DNA of 64,000 nt from Streptomyces roseoverticillatus (GTDB lineage: Bacteria > Actinomycetota > Actinomycetes > Streptomycetales > Streptomycetaceae): the NCBI RefSeq assembly GCF_000719265.1, contig NZ_JOFL01000028.1, positions 1 through 64,000 of the forward strand, given 5' to 3'. The position numbers and the translations under genes are program-made. Of the stretch, positions 17,517 to 25,746 are shown one piece after another. Numbering within the stretch: the first letter of the stretch is position 1; each line of letters starts with the position of its first letter. Under the pieces are notes generated by a model. It saw only the letters and a program-made list of their open reading frames with translations. It was not told the origin of the DNA and did no database searches.

Positions 17517-17544
17517 CTGTTGTTCCGGCGTGCTGTTGTTCCGG
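17517..17544. repeat. 12-bp direct repeat in the mmcI/mmcH promoter region
   Basis: CTGTTGTTCCGG occurs exactly at 17517-17528 and 17533-17544, a spacing of 16 bases. The second copy covers the candidate -35 element of mmcH. Two exact copies at a promoter suggest an operator for a dimeric regulator. Confidence 0.6.
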
Positions 17545-17571
17545 GGTAATGGCGGCTGCTAGCCTCGCCAT
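17536..17571 (+). promoter_or_regulatory. Candidate promoter giving a leaderless mmcH transcript
   Basis: TTGTTC (17536-17541), 18-base spacer, TAGCCT (17560-17565), then six bases to the ATG at 17572. No ribosome binding site is visible before this ATG. The geometry puts the transcription start at or next to the A of the start codon, so a leaderless mRNA is predicted. Confidence 0.5.
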
Positions 17572-18336
17572 ATGCGCGCGACTCTGACGAATGACGTCGA
17601 AACAGCCGCACGAGACCTCGCCGATCACGGATACTGTCTGCTTGAGTGCCCGATTTCGCCGGGCGCGTTCGAAAGGCTCCGGGGACGTCTTCTGGAGGTC
17701 GCCGGGCGGGAACGCGAAGACGGTTCCGCCTTTCTCTACGACGGTGGCAACCAGCGCGTCTTCAGCCTGCTCAACAAGGGCGAGGAATTCGAGGAGAACG
17801 TCCAGGACCCCTCCGTCATGCGCTTGATGGAGGAGCTGCTGGGGGTCGGTTTCCTGCTCTCCAGCACCCATGCCAACATCGCCGGGCCCGGTGGGGCCCC
17901 GATGCACCTGCACGCCGACCAGACCTTCGCCCGCCCGCCCTGGCCGCCGTACGCCCTGGTGGCCAACAGCATGTGGATGCTGGACGACTTCACCGCGGAG
18001 AACGGCGCGACCCGGCTGGTGCCGGGCTCCCACCTGCTGGGGCGGCAGCCGGACTACGAGCGGGGCGAGGGCAACACCGCGGCCGTCCCGGTGTGCGCGC
18101 CGGCCGGCAGCGTGATGGTCTTCGACGGCCGGCTGTGGCACCAGACGGGCGCCAACACCACCGGCCGGCCGCGCCACGGCATCCTCAACTACTACTGCCG
18201 CGGTTACGTCCGGCAGCAGCAGAACTTCTTCACCGGCCTGAAGGAGGAGGTCGCCGCGCGTGCCGAGCCCGGGCTGCGCCGCCTGCTGGGCTACGAGAAC
18301 TACTTCTCGCTCGGGATGACGGACGGCCTGCCGTAG
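17572..18336 (+). CDS. mmcH: Phytanoyl-CoA dioxygenase-like Fe(II)/2-oxoglutarate enzyme (MmcH)
   Basis: A 254-aa protein of the PhyH family of non-heme iron oxygenases. The iron triad is intact: HLHADQT gives the HxD pair (about residues 106 and 108) and LWHQTGAN the distal His; TGRPRHGI supplies the Arg that would bind 2-oxoglutarate. FLLSSTHANIAGPGG and MWMLDDFTAENGATRLVPGSH are typical family strands. No signal peptide. It probably hydroxylates or desaturates a mitomycin intermediate. It is read without a visible ribosome site, and is 60 bases ahead of mmcG in the same direction. Confidence 0.9.
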   Translation: MRATLTNDVETAARDLADHGYCLLECPISPGAFERLRGRLLEVAGREREDGSAFLYDGGNQRVFSLLNKGEEFEENVQDPSVMRLMEELLGVGFLLSSTHANIAGPGGAPMHLHADQTFARPPWPPYALVANSMWMLDDFTAENGATRLVPGSHLLGRQPDYERGEGNTAAVPVCAPAGSVMVFDGRLWHQTGANTTGRPRHGILNYYCRGYVRQQQNFFTGLKEEVAARAEPGLRRLLGYENYFSLGMTDGLP

Positions 18337-18396
18337 CCGCGTGACGGACGACGGAGGGCGCGCCGGTGCCGTCGGCGCACGGAAGGGGAGGGATTC

Positions 18397-18897
18397 ATGC
18401 CGGGAAGGCTCATGGCTCCGGTGGCCCGGCTGGTCGTCGTGGCCGGCCGGGCCGCCGGAGAAGGCGCGGGTGCCGCGGACAGCTGGCGCCGGGCGCTGGC
18501 GCCCGAAGTGACGGTGGGCCGGGGGCCCGGGGGCCTCGCGGGCCCGCCCGGCGACGCCCTGCCCCGGGCGCTGTTCACCACCGGCGACCGGGTGGGCGCC
18601 GTACTGGCCGGCGCCCTGCGCGCGGATCCGCCGCCCTCCCACGTGCTGCTGTGGGCCGGCGACCGGGAGCCGGAGGAGGACTGCGCGGCGGTCGCCGCCG
18701 GGCGGCTGTCCTGCCCGGTGACGGTGCTGGTCCCCATGGCCGCGCACGCGGCCCGGGCCGCGGCCCACCGCTGGCGCGGCCTCACCGACGGGCCCTTCAC
18801 CGTACGGCTCCTCCCGCCCGGCTGCCCGCTGCCCGCTGCGTGCGACGCGGTGAGCGCACGGCTCATCAAGGAGGAGCTGCAGGTGTGGCCGGCCTGA
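18397..18897 (+). CDS. mmcG: Thioesterase II-like fragment or unknown protein (MmcG)
   Basis: A 166-aa protein that I do not recognise with confidence. The C-terminal part, CPVTVLVPMAAHAARAA then WRGLTDGPFTVRLLPPGCPL, resembles the end of type II thioesterases (the strand before the Asp, the W..LT.GPF.LR..PGGHF pattern), but the catalytic GxSxG segment and the final His are absent, so it would not be an active thioesterase. ATG at 18397 behind the strong GGAAGGGGAGGG site. It follows mmcH and converges on mmcF. It may bind an acyl carrier protein without catalysis. Confidence 0.6.
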   Translation: MPGRLMAPVARLVVVAGRAAGEGAGAADSWRRALAPEVTVGRGPGGLAGPPGDALPRALFTTGDRVGAVLAGALRADPPPSHVLLWAGDREPEEDCAAVAAGRLSCPVTVLVPMAAHAARAAAHRWRGLTDGPFTVRLLPPGCPLPAACDAVSARLIKEELQVWPA

Positions 18898-18924
18898 CGC
18901 GGCACGGGTCGGCACGGCGGGCCG

Positions 18925-19362
18925 TCAGCCTTCCGGGACCATGAGGGTCAGGGCCCGGGCCGCCATCCGGTAGCCCAGTGCCCCCATGCCCATCACGACG
19001 CCGGAGGACAGCGGCGCCGTCACCGAGACGTGCCGGAAGGCCTCGCGGCCCCACACGTTGCTGAGGTGGACTTCCAGCCACGGCCGTCCGAAGTCCGCCA
19101 GCGCGTCGCGCAGCGACCAGCCCGCGATCATCAGTGCGCCCGGGTTGACGATCGCTCCGACCACGTCCCGGTGGCGCTCCAGGAGGCCGACGAGCTCTCC
19201 CTCGCCGTTGCGCTGCTCGGCGACCAGGCTCCAGCCGCGCCCGCGGATCTCCTCCGCGACCTCGGCCTCGATCTCGGCCAGGGTCTGCTTCCCGTAGATC
19301 TCCGGCTGCCGCGTGCCCAGCGTCCCCAGGTTGGGCCCGTTGAGCAACAACACCCTGTCCAT
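18925..19362 (-). CDS. mmcF: Type II (amino)dehydroquinate dehydratase (MmcF, RifJ-like)
   Basis: A 145-aa type II dehydroquinase. It has LLLNGPNLGTLGTRQPEIYG with the catalytic Tyr, the Arg-containing flap RQP, IVNPGALMIAGWSLRDAL, WLEVHLSNVWGREAFRH with the catalytic His, and APLSSGVVMGMGALGY. In AHBA pathways this dehydratase converts aminoDHQ to aminoDHS. It is the last gene of the leftward mmcA-B-C-D-E-F unit, 21 bases after mmcE. A role in primary shikimate metabolism is less likely given the AHBA context. Confidence 0.93.
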   Translation of the reverse strand: MDRVLLLNGPNLGTLGTRQPEIYGKQTLAEIEAEVAEEIRGRGWSLVAEQRNGEGELVGLLERHRDVVGAIVNPGALMIAGWSLRDALADFGRPWLEVHLSNVWGREAFRHVSVTAPLSSGVVMGMGALGYRMAARALTLMVPEG

Positions 19363-19383
19363 GCTCCTCCTCCGCGTTTCCGC

Positions 19384-20478
19384 TCAGCCCACCAGTGCCT
19401 TGTACAGGTCCGCGGGGGTGGCCCGGGCCACGTCGGCGTCGTCGGGGAGCTCGGCCCCGAGCTCCTCCTCCAGCACGACGGTGAGCTCGATGACCCGTAC
19501 GGAGTCCACGGCCAGTTGCTCGCCGAGGGGCGTGTGGGGGTCGAGCACGGTTTCGCGCGCCCCCAGCGTGCGGGCCACCAGGGTCAGGAACTCCTCCAGC
19601 GCGGGCACGTCGGTCACGGTCGTCCGCTCCTTCCCGGTAGTGCGCCGCGGGCCGCGGCGCGGTGGCCGTCCCGGCGGGCGCAGCGGCAGGTCCTGTTCGT
19701 AGTGCAGGCCGAGCCGCAACGCCGTTTCGGCCTTGGCCAGTTCGCCGCCCAGGTACCCGGCGTGGGCGGGGTCCTCGATGACGCCGGCCTCCAGGAGCCC
19801 GAGCAGCATGGTCTCCCCGCGGGTGCCCTGCATTTCGTGCCGGGGCGTCACGTCGGAGTCGTAGTGGCGCAGTCGTATGCGCCGGCCGGCCCGGTCCACG
19901 GTGATCACGACGAAGCCGTCGATGCCCGTGTCGAGGGGCTTGCGCCGCCCCACCGGGTGCAGCAGGCCGAAGGCGGGGCCCTGGAGTCCGTACGGAGCCG
20001 CGCCGTCGCCGGGGGGCAGGCCGTCCGCGGGGGCCTCGCGCACGGCGGATACCAGCGCCGCGACGGCGGTGCGCAGGACCGCCGGGTCGCGCTCGCCGCG
20101 CAGGTCCACGAGCTCCACGCGGGCGCGCACCTCCTCGACCTCCCGCCGCGTCACGGACCGCAGGACGGGCAGGTGGCCGGCGGCGCCGGGGATGCGCGCG
20201 CTGCCGGGCGGCAGGCCGCGGCGGAAGAGGGCGACGAGGCTCTGCCCGGCCAGGAAGCGGGGCGAGTCGCGGCCGCAGACCAGCAGGCCGCGGACGGTGC
20301 GTTCGTGCGCCAGGGCCCGGACGATCTCCTCGATGCCCAGGTTGGCGGTCATGAGGGTGCCCGCCAGGGCCACGCCGGGCAGGCGGGCCAGCGGTTCGAC
20401 GAGTTCCCTGCTGCTGAGGGTGCAGACGGCCACCCGCGCCGGGGCGGGTTCCGCCGTGCCCTCCCCCGTTCTCACCAT
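19384..20478 (-). CDS. mmcE: MtrA-like (DUF4346-type) domain fused to an acyl carrier protein (MmcE)
   Basis: A 364-aa two-part protein. Residues about 15-130 match the tetrahydromethanopterin S-methyltransferase subunit A fold: VCTLSSRELVEPLA, LAGTLMTANLGIEEIVRA, LLVCGRDSPRFLAGQS, RIPGAAGHLPVL and RARVELVDLRG. The His that binds cobalamin in archaeal MtrA, as I remember the alignment, is Phe75 here. The middle (about 190-260) is an unassigned beta-rich part. Residues about 285-364 are a carrier protein with Ser326 in AVDSVRVIEL. The ATG overlaps the mmcD stop by seven bases. It may present an ACP-bound intermediate to the neighbouring B12-type radical SAM protein. Confidence 0.8.
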   Translation of the reverse strand: MVRTGEGTAEPAPARVAVCTLSSRELVEPLARLPGVALAGTLMTANLGIEEIVRALAHERTVRGLLVCGRDSPRFLAGQSLVALFRRGLPPGSARIPGAAGHLPVLRSVTRREVEEVRARVELVDLRGERDPAVLRTAVAALVSAVREAPADGLPPGDGAAPYGLQGPAFGLLHPVGRRKPLDTGIDGFVVITVDRAGRRIRLRHYDSDVTPRHEMQGTRGETMLLGLLEAGVIEDPAHAGYLGGELAKAETALRLGLHYEQDLPLRPPGRPPRRGPRRTTGKERTTVTDVPALEEFLTLVARTLGARETVLDPHTPLGEQLAVDSVRVIELTVVLEEELGAELPDDADVARATPADLYKALVG

Positions 20479-22307
20479 GTGGCTCCGCTGCCCTCCCCGG
20501 TGTACTGGCGGGGCAGTCCGCCGGGCCGTTCTTTGGGGATCGTCGAGCTGACCTCGATGACGCGGGCGCCGAGGCGGGTGAGCGCCTTGCCCACGCGCAG
20601 CTGCTCGTCGCGCAGGAGCTGCATCCGGTCGTGGAAGTACTGCTCGACGTCCACCACCTGCCGGGCCTGCTCGGCGGGGTCGAGGGTGTCGTTCATGACG
20701 GCTTCGAGGTTGGACATGAAGAAGGCGTAGTTGTACTGGCCCATTTCCTGGCGGACCTCGTGCACGCGGGCCTTGAAGGCCTCCATCACGTCGTTGACGC
20801 CGGGCAGCCGGCCGAACCTGCGGTGCAGGCGCGAGATGAAGGTCTGCAGCACGACGTTGTAGGTCTCGAAGGCGAAAACGGAGGAGTATTCGGTGATGAC
20901 GCCGTGGCGGTGGTAGTCGTCGTTGTTGTACAGCCGGGCGAAGTGCTTGGCCAGCCGGCCGACCCGGGGGTCCTTGAAGTCGTAGCCGTAGGGGTCGAGC
21001 CGGTCGAGGTAGCTCTCGTCGAGCAGGCCGTCGCCCTCCATGCGGCGCACGATGGCGGTGCCGGGGTAGATCTCCAGGCGCTCGGTCATCCGCCGCAGGT
21101 TGTGCCCGGAGTTGTCGCGCAGGAAGGCGGCGTTGGCGACGAGGGTCTCCACGGTGGCGTACGGGTGGAAGGGGATGAACCCCATGGCGAGGTAGACGCC
21201 GTGCTCCCGCAGCATCCTGATGATGGTGACGTTGTCCTCGACCGTGGCGCGCTTCTCCCACAGCTGGAGTTCCTCGGCGGTGCCGGCTTCGATGCCGACG
21301 TTGACCTTCTCCAGACCGGAGGCGACGAGCAGGTCGAGCACGGCGTGGTCCTCGGGGGTGTCGCGCCAGTTCTCGGCGCGCATGCAGACGTTGTAGTAGA
21401 TGTCCAGGCCGCGCTCCAGGATGCCTTTGGCGATGGCCGTCACGCGCTTCTTGCCCACCCGGCCGCCGTCGGGGTCCTCGAAGGTGGAGTCCACGAAGTC
21501 GAAGGTGCGGAACTGGTGGCGCTCGACGATCGCGGCGACCTCTTCCACGATCTGCTCCGGGCCGCGGCCGCGCCAGGCCTTGCCGGCCTGCACCCGGTTC
21601 TTCAGGTGCGGCGCGGAGCAGAAGGCGCAGTTGGCGACGCAGCCCCGGCTGGTGCTCACCCGGACGTACTCCAGTTTGTCGCCGTGCTGGCTGAGCTGGT
21701 CCCGGGCGGGGAAGGGCAGGTCTTCGAGGTTGTGGATGAGGGGCCGGGCGGGGTTCTGGCGCGGTGTGCCGCCGGCATCGCGGTAGCAGATGCCGCGCAC
21801 GGAGGAGAGCGGCTCCTTGAGGTACAGCCGCTGGACGAGGTCCAGGACGGTGGGTTCGCCCTCGCCGACGGCGACGACGTCGGCCCAGGGGTTGTTGCGC
21901 AGCACGTCCAGGCCGGCGAAGGTGCCGGCGGGCCCGCCGCAGGCGATCACCGTGCCGGGGAGCTCCTCCCGCAGCAGCCGGCACAGCGTCAGGCAGCTGC
22001 CCAGGTTGAGGCTCATCAGGGTGAAGCAGACGAGGTCGGGGCGGAAGTCCTTGAGCGCTTCCACCGCGGCGGCGGCCTCGTCGTCGCCGTGCTCCACCTC
22101 CCGGATCTCGGCGGTGAAGCCCGTGTGGCGCAGCACGCTGGTCATGTAGGCCACGCCCAGGTGCTCGGGGGACATCACGAGGTCGCCGTCGAGGAGGATG
22201 AGGAAGCTGACCCGGAAGGACGCGGGGTCCGTGATGCGCGGGTCGAGCGTCAGGTCGAGCGTTCCCGGTTTGGGCGCCGAAGGTACCAGACCGAGATCCT
22301 GCTTCAT
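20472..22307 (-). CDS. mmcD: B12-binding-domain radical SAM enzyme (MmcD)
   Basis: A 611-aa class B-like radical SAM protein. The N-terminal third is a Rossmann B12-binding-type domain (MSPEHLGVAYMTSVLR, VIACGGPAGTF, WADVVAVGEGEPTVLDL). The radical SAM core begins SRGCVANCAFCS with cluster Cys223, Cys227 and Cys230, followed by FDFVDSTFED and NVGIEAGT. The C-terminal 150 residues are helical. Older annotation called this type Mg-protoporphyrin monomethyl ester cyclase. It could form a C-C bond or add a methyl/methylene. No DxHxxG base-off motif is seen. ATG at 22307 shares one base with the mmcC stop. Confidence 0.9.
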   Translation of the reverse strand: MKQDLGLVPSAPKPGTLDLTLDPRITDPASFRVSFLILLDGDLVMSPEHLGVAYMTSVLRHTGFTAEIREVEHGDDEAAAAVEALKDFRPDLVCFTLMSLNLGSCLTLCRLLREELPGTVIACGGPAGTFAGLDVLRNNPWADVVAVGEGEPTVLDLVQRLYLKEPLSSVRGICYRDAGGTPRQNPARPLIHNLEDLPFPARDQLSQHGDKLEYVRVSTSRGCVANCAFCSAPHLKNRVQAGKAWRGRGPEQIVEEVAAIVERHQFRTFDFVDSTFEDPDGGRVGKKRVTAIAKGILERGLDIYYNVCMRAENWRDTPEDHAVLDLLVASGLEKVNVGIEAGTAEELQLWEKRATVEDNVTIIRMLREHGVYLAMGFIPFHPYATVETLVANAAFLRDNSGHNLRRMTERLEIYPGTAIVRRMEGDGLLDESYLDRLDPYGYDFKDPRVGRLAKHFARLYNNDDYHRHGVITEYSSVFAFETYNVVLQTFISRLHRRFGRLPGVNDVMEAFKARVHEVRQEMGQYNYAFFMSNLEAVMNDTLDPAEQARQVVDVEQYFHDRMQLLRDEQLRVGKALTRLGARVIEVSSTIPKERPGGLPRQYTGEGSGATW

Positions 22308-23722
22308 CACTGCTCCCTGGTGTCGAGGGGGGCCGGTGGGCCGCCGGGCGGCGGGTCCGCCGTGCCGAGCACGGGCGTGCCGTCGAGGCCGTCCGGGCGG
22401 ATGCCGATCGACGCGAGGACGGTGGGGGCCACGTCGGTCATGTCGTAGGGCGCGGCGGCCCGCCGGGGGTCCGGCGGGGCGGCGCCGCGGCGGTAGAGGA
22501 CCGCGTCGTGGCGGGTGTGGGTGCCGCTGAGGACGTCGGTGCGCACGGTGGCGGTGCCGCCCCAGCCGCCGCGCAGCTGGATGCCGGGCGCGGGCACGGC
22601 CACGAGGTCGGGGGCGTGGGCCAGGAGCGGGCCGTGGTAGACGTCGGCCGCGCGGTGGAGGGAGCGCAGCAGCGGCGGCCCGTCGGCGTCGGGGCCGATG
22701 CGGGTGCCGTCGCAGCGCAGTGCGGTCAGTTCCCGGGCGATCTCGGCGGCCGCGTCGTCCGCCTCGGCGTCGGTGAGGGCGCCGCCGGGGAAGCGGCTCT
22801 TGCGGTTGAGGTGGATGCGGGCGGGGTCGAGGGCGAAGGCGGTGCTGCGCGCGTCGAGCGCGTCCGGCCGGGGGCAGGCGTCGAGCGGGGCGAGCCAGCC
22901 GGACTCCCTGAGCCAGGCGTTGAGGTAGACCTGGTGTGCGGCGGGGCCGAAGCCGTGGTCGCTCATCAGGAAGAGCTCGGTGCCGGCGGGGAGGGCCGCG
23001 ACGAGCGCGGCGACGCTGTCGTCGACGAGGCGGTGGAAGGCGCGGAGCCGCTCGTGCAGGGGGTGGCCGGGGTCGGTGACGGCGCGCCACAGGAAGTGGT
23101 AGACGCGGTCGGTCTCGGTGAGCACGGTGACCGCCAGGTCCCACGGTTCGTGGCGCAGGAGGTGGTCCATGGCCCGGGTGCGGGCGCGCAGGGCGCGCTC
23201 GGCCCGGTCCAGGAAGGCGGCGGGGTCGGCGGCGACGTCCCCGACCTCGACGTCGAGTTCGTAGCCGAAGTCGCGCAGCAGGGGCAGCAGCCGGGGCGGG
23301 CTGACGGCGCGTTCGAGGTCGGGGGCGACGAAGCCGGAGACGACCGCGCCGCCGGTGCCGGGGGCGGGGTAGGTGCCGGGGACGTTCAGGCACAGGGTGC
23401 GCCGTCCGGCCCGGGCGGCGAGTTCCCACAGCGGGGGTTCTTGCAGGTCCGGCAGGCCGGGGAAGCGGATGCGGTAGCCGCCGCCGGGCGTGAGGTCGGT
23501 GAAGCCGTAGATGCCGTGCCGGCCGGGGTTGGTCCCGGTGAGGAAGGTGGCCCAGGAGGTGGAGCTGATCTCGGGTACGGGGGCGAGGAGTTCGGCGCAG
23601 TGGCCCTCGGCGAGCAGCCCGGCGACGCGGGGCATGGTGCCGTCGGCGGCGAGCCGGGTCAGCAGGGACCGGGGCATGCCGTCGAGCCCGATGACCAGGG
23701 CGCGTTCGGCTGCCGGGCTCAC
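22307..23722 (-). CDS. mmcC: Type I phosphodiesterase/alkaline-phosphatase-superfamily enzyme (MmcC)
   Basis: A 471-aa metal hydrolase, third paralogue. The metal and nucleophile sites look complete: LVIGLDGMPRS at residues 9-19, STSWATFLTGTNPGRHGIYGF with a Thr nucleophile, LTETDRVYHFLW with the Asp/His pair, FLMSDHGFGP, and SGTHTRHDAV at the C-terminal end. The closing strands include MTDVAPTVLASIGI, as in the family. Its ATG overlaps the mmcB stop (ATGA), and its stop overlaps the mmcD start, so it is tightly bound to the ACP and radical SAM genes. It likely acts on an ACP-bound or sugar-phosphate intermediate, but this is inference. Confidence 0.88.
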   Translation of the reverse strand: MSPAAERALVIGLDGMPRSLLTRLAADGTMPRVAGLLAEGHCAELLAPVPEISSTSWATFLTGTNPGRHGIYGFTDLTPGGGYRIRFPGLPDLQEPPLWELAARAGRRTLCLNVPGTYPAPGTGGAVVSGFVAPDLERAVSPPRLLPLLRDFGYELDVEVGDVAADPAAFLDRAERALRARTRAMDHLLRHEPWDLAVTVLTETDRVYHFLWRAVTDPGHPLHERLRAFHRLVDDSVAALVAALPAGTELFLMSDHGFGPAAHQVYLNAWLRESGWLAPLDACPRPDALDARSTAFALDPARIHLNRKSRFPGGALTDAEADDAAAEIARELTALRCDGTRIGPDADGPPLLRSLHRAADVYHGPLLAHAPDLVAVPAPGIQLRGGWGGTATVRTDVLSGTHTRHDAVLYRRGAAPPDPRRAAAPYDMTDVAPTVLASIGIRPDGLDGTPVLGTADPPPGGPPAPLDTREQ

Positions 23723-23979
23723 GCCATGCGCTCGCGGACGTAGCCGGCCAGGAGGTCGAGGCTGTCGATGAGCTTGATCGACAGGTCTTCGTCGGCGATC
23801 TCGATGCCGAACTCGCTCTCGACCCAGATGAGGAACTCGATGGTGTTGATCGAGTCGAGGCCCAGCTTGTCCACGAGCCCATGGTCGGGGACGCCGGAGG
23901 GCTCCATGGGGAGCTCCAGGGAGTCGACGAGCACCTTGCGGAGGCGGTCCTTGATCTCGTCCGTGACGGTCTTCTCCAT
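23719..23979 (-). CDS. mmcB: Acyl carrier protein MmcB
   Basis: An 86-aa stand-alone acyl carrier protein. The phosphopantetheine Ser lies in LGLDSINTIEFL (near residue 43), followed by the recognition helix and the acidic ESEFGIEIADEDLS. In published mitomycin work, MitE loads AHBA on MmcB and MitB glycosylates the aryl thioester, so the early pathway runs on this protein. ATG at 23979. It precedes mmcC with a four-base overlap and follows mmcA by 80 bases in the same direction. Confidence 0.95.
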   Translation of the reverse strand: MEKTVTDEIKDRLRKVLVDSLELPMEPSGVPDHGLVDKLGLDSINTIEFLIWVESEFGIEIADEDLSIKLIDSLDLLAGYVRERMA

Positions 23980-24059
23980 GCGCGGAAACCTTTCTCCTCA
24001 GCTCCTTGGGAGCGGCGGGGTGCCAGGAGGCCCGGACGTCGGCCGCGGGCCGGGGGCTG

Positions 24060-25622
24060 TCAGAGGTAGCCCATCTCGCGCAGCCGTTCGCTCGTGTACG
24101 CGTCCTCGGTGCCGGCGGGGATCTCCGCGGCGGCCGTGCCGGCGGGTCCGGCGGCCGCGCGGACCGTCGCGAGGCGGGGGTCGGGCGGCGGGACGTCCAC
24201 GCCGGCGAGGACGTCGTGGACGGGGGCGCCGTGCACGTCCGGCGGCCAGGAAGCCCCGAGGTCGGCCAGCAGGGTGGGCATGGTGTCCGTCAGCGCGACG
24301 GTCCCGGGCAGGCGGCCGGGGCGGATGCGGGGAGAGCGGTGCGCCCACATGCCGCGGTGGCGGTGCAGGCCCGTCTGGGGGCTGGGCCGCCACACCTCGC
24401 CGCCCACGTCGCAGACGGGCAGCACGCTCTCGTCGTCCGGCAGCAGGAGCAGGTCGGGCGCGCGGCCGCAGTGCGGGCCGGGATAGGCCTCCTCCCGGGG
24501 GACGACGGCACGGAAGACCCGGCGCCCGTCCGGCCCGGTGAGCCCCGCCAGCAGCCCGGCGGTCTCCTCCATGACCCGCTCGCGTTCGCGGGGTGCGACG
24601 CAGCCGCGCAGCTGGCGTCCCCGTACGTTGACGTTGAGGCCGTAGCTGCCGGGTACGGGCATGTAGACGCGGGTGCGCCGGAAGTCCACGTGGCGCCCCG
24701 CGCCGGCGAACCAGCTCGCCGCCCCTTCCTCGGGCCGCTCCCCGGGGGCGGTGGCCAGCAGCCCGGCCTCCTCCAGGAGCATGTGCAGCGCGAGCGCGTG
24801 GCGCCCGGTGCCCAGGCCGTGGTCGGAGACGAGCACGACGCTGGTGTCCTCGTCTGCGAGCTCCAGGAGCTCCCCCACGGCACGGTCCACGGCCTGATAA
24901 ATGCGGGGGACGGCGGCGTCCCAGCCGCTGCCCTCCGGGGCCGGAAGGTGGCCGGGGTGGTCCGGTTCGCCGAAGTGCCAGTAGTGGTGGCCGACGCGGT
25001 CCGCCTCGGTGAGGACGACCATCACCACGTCGGTGGGCCGGGTGGTCATCAGGTGCCGCACCGACCGGACGCGCGCCTCGACGTTGCGTTCCGCCTCCTC
25101 CAGATAGGCCATGTCGCCGCGGAACATGGTCGCCAGATCGGACTGGAAGTGGGCCTTGGCCGCGGCGAGTTCGCGCAGTAGGGAGGGTGGCCGGCAGTGC
25201 CGCAGCGTACGCTCCAGGGGCCAGGTCACCTGATAGCCCGGCAGCTCGGCCGGCGGGTGGGACATGGGGATGTTGACGAGGCCGAGGGTGCGGCCCTGCG
25301 CGGCGAGCCAGTCCCACGCGCTGGTGCGGCCCAGGTCGGCGGAGCGGGTGACGCGGGCGCCGTAGCCGGGGTCCTGGGTGTCGTGGAACTGGTAGATGCC
25401 GTGCCCCCCGGGGCGGCTGGCGCTGACGAACGTGCTCCAGCCGGGCGCCGTGTGGGCCGGCCAGGTGCAGTCGGTGACGGCCCGGGCGCTCTGGCCGAGC
25501 AGCTTGCCGATGTGGGGCAGACGGCCCTGCGCGACGAGGGGGTCGATGACGTCGAATGTGCCTCCGTCGATGCCGATGACGAGGGCGCGGGGACAAGGAG
25601 GGGAAGGCGGAGAAGGTGGCAC
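24060..25622 (-). CDS. mmcA: Type I phosphodiesterase/alkaline-phosphatase-superfamily enzyme (MmcA)
   Basis: A 520-aa metal hydrolase, fourth and longest paralogue. Visible sites: LVIGIDGGTFDVIDPL (metal Asp), APGWSTFVSASRPGGHGIYQF with Thr as nucleophile, VLTEADRVGHHYWHF, LVSDHGLGTGRH, and HRHRGMWAHRSPR with the C-terminal metal His. It ends TSERLREMGYL, a tail seen in this branch of the superfamily. GTG start at 25622 with GGAGGC eight bases upstream. It is the first gene of the leftward mmcA-F unit and is divergent from mitA. Phosphatase, phosphodiesterase, sulfatase and transferase roles are all open. Confidence 0.88.
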   Translation of the reverse strand: MPPSPPSPPCPRALVIGIDGGTFDVIDPLVAQGRLPHIGKLLGQSARAVTDCTWPAHTAPGWSTFVSASRPGGHGIYQFHDTQDPGYGARVTRSADLGRTSAWDWLAAQGRTLGLVNIPMSHPPAELPGYQVTWPLERTLRHCRPPSLLRELAAAKAHFQSDLATMFRGDMAYLEEAERNVEARVRSVRHLMTTRPTDVVMVVLTEADRVGHHYWHFGEPDHPGHLPAPEGSGWDAAVPRIYQAVDRAVGELLELADEDTSVVLVSDHGLGTGRHALALHMLLEEAGLLATAPGERPEEGAASWFAGAGRHVDFRRTRVYMPVPGSYGLNVNVRGRQLRGCVAPRERERVMEETAGLLAGLTGPDGRRVFRAVVPREEAYPGPHCGRAPDLLLLPDDESVLPVCDVGGEVWRPSPQTGLHRHRGMWAHRSPRIRPGRLPGTVALTDTMPTLLADLGASWPPDVHGAPVHDVLAGVDVPPPDPRLATVRAAAGPAGTAAAEIPAGTEDAYTSERLREMGYL

Positions 25623-25746
25623 GAAATTGCCTCCAGCTCTGGACGCATCATGACCGCAGGCGAAATCGTCCGGTCATCGATGGCCCGAGGACATTAACAG
25701 CCCCTGAGCGGAGCGTCCACGGTGCGGACGGCGGGTGCGGGGAGCG

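Noticed and set aside
19384..20478. MmcE as a true corrinoid methyltransferase
   Set aside because: The MtrA-like segment matches, but the cobalamin-binding His is apparently Phe75, so I keep only the fold assignment.
22308..23882. Upstream extension of the mmcD frame over mmcC and mmcB
   Set aside because: Shadow of mmcC in another frame. The B12-domain start with the TGATG overlap at 22307 is the real beginning.
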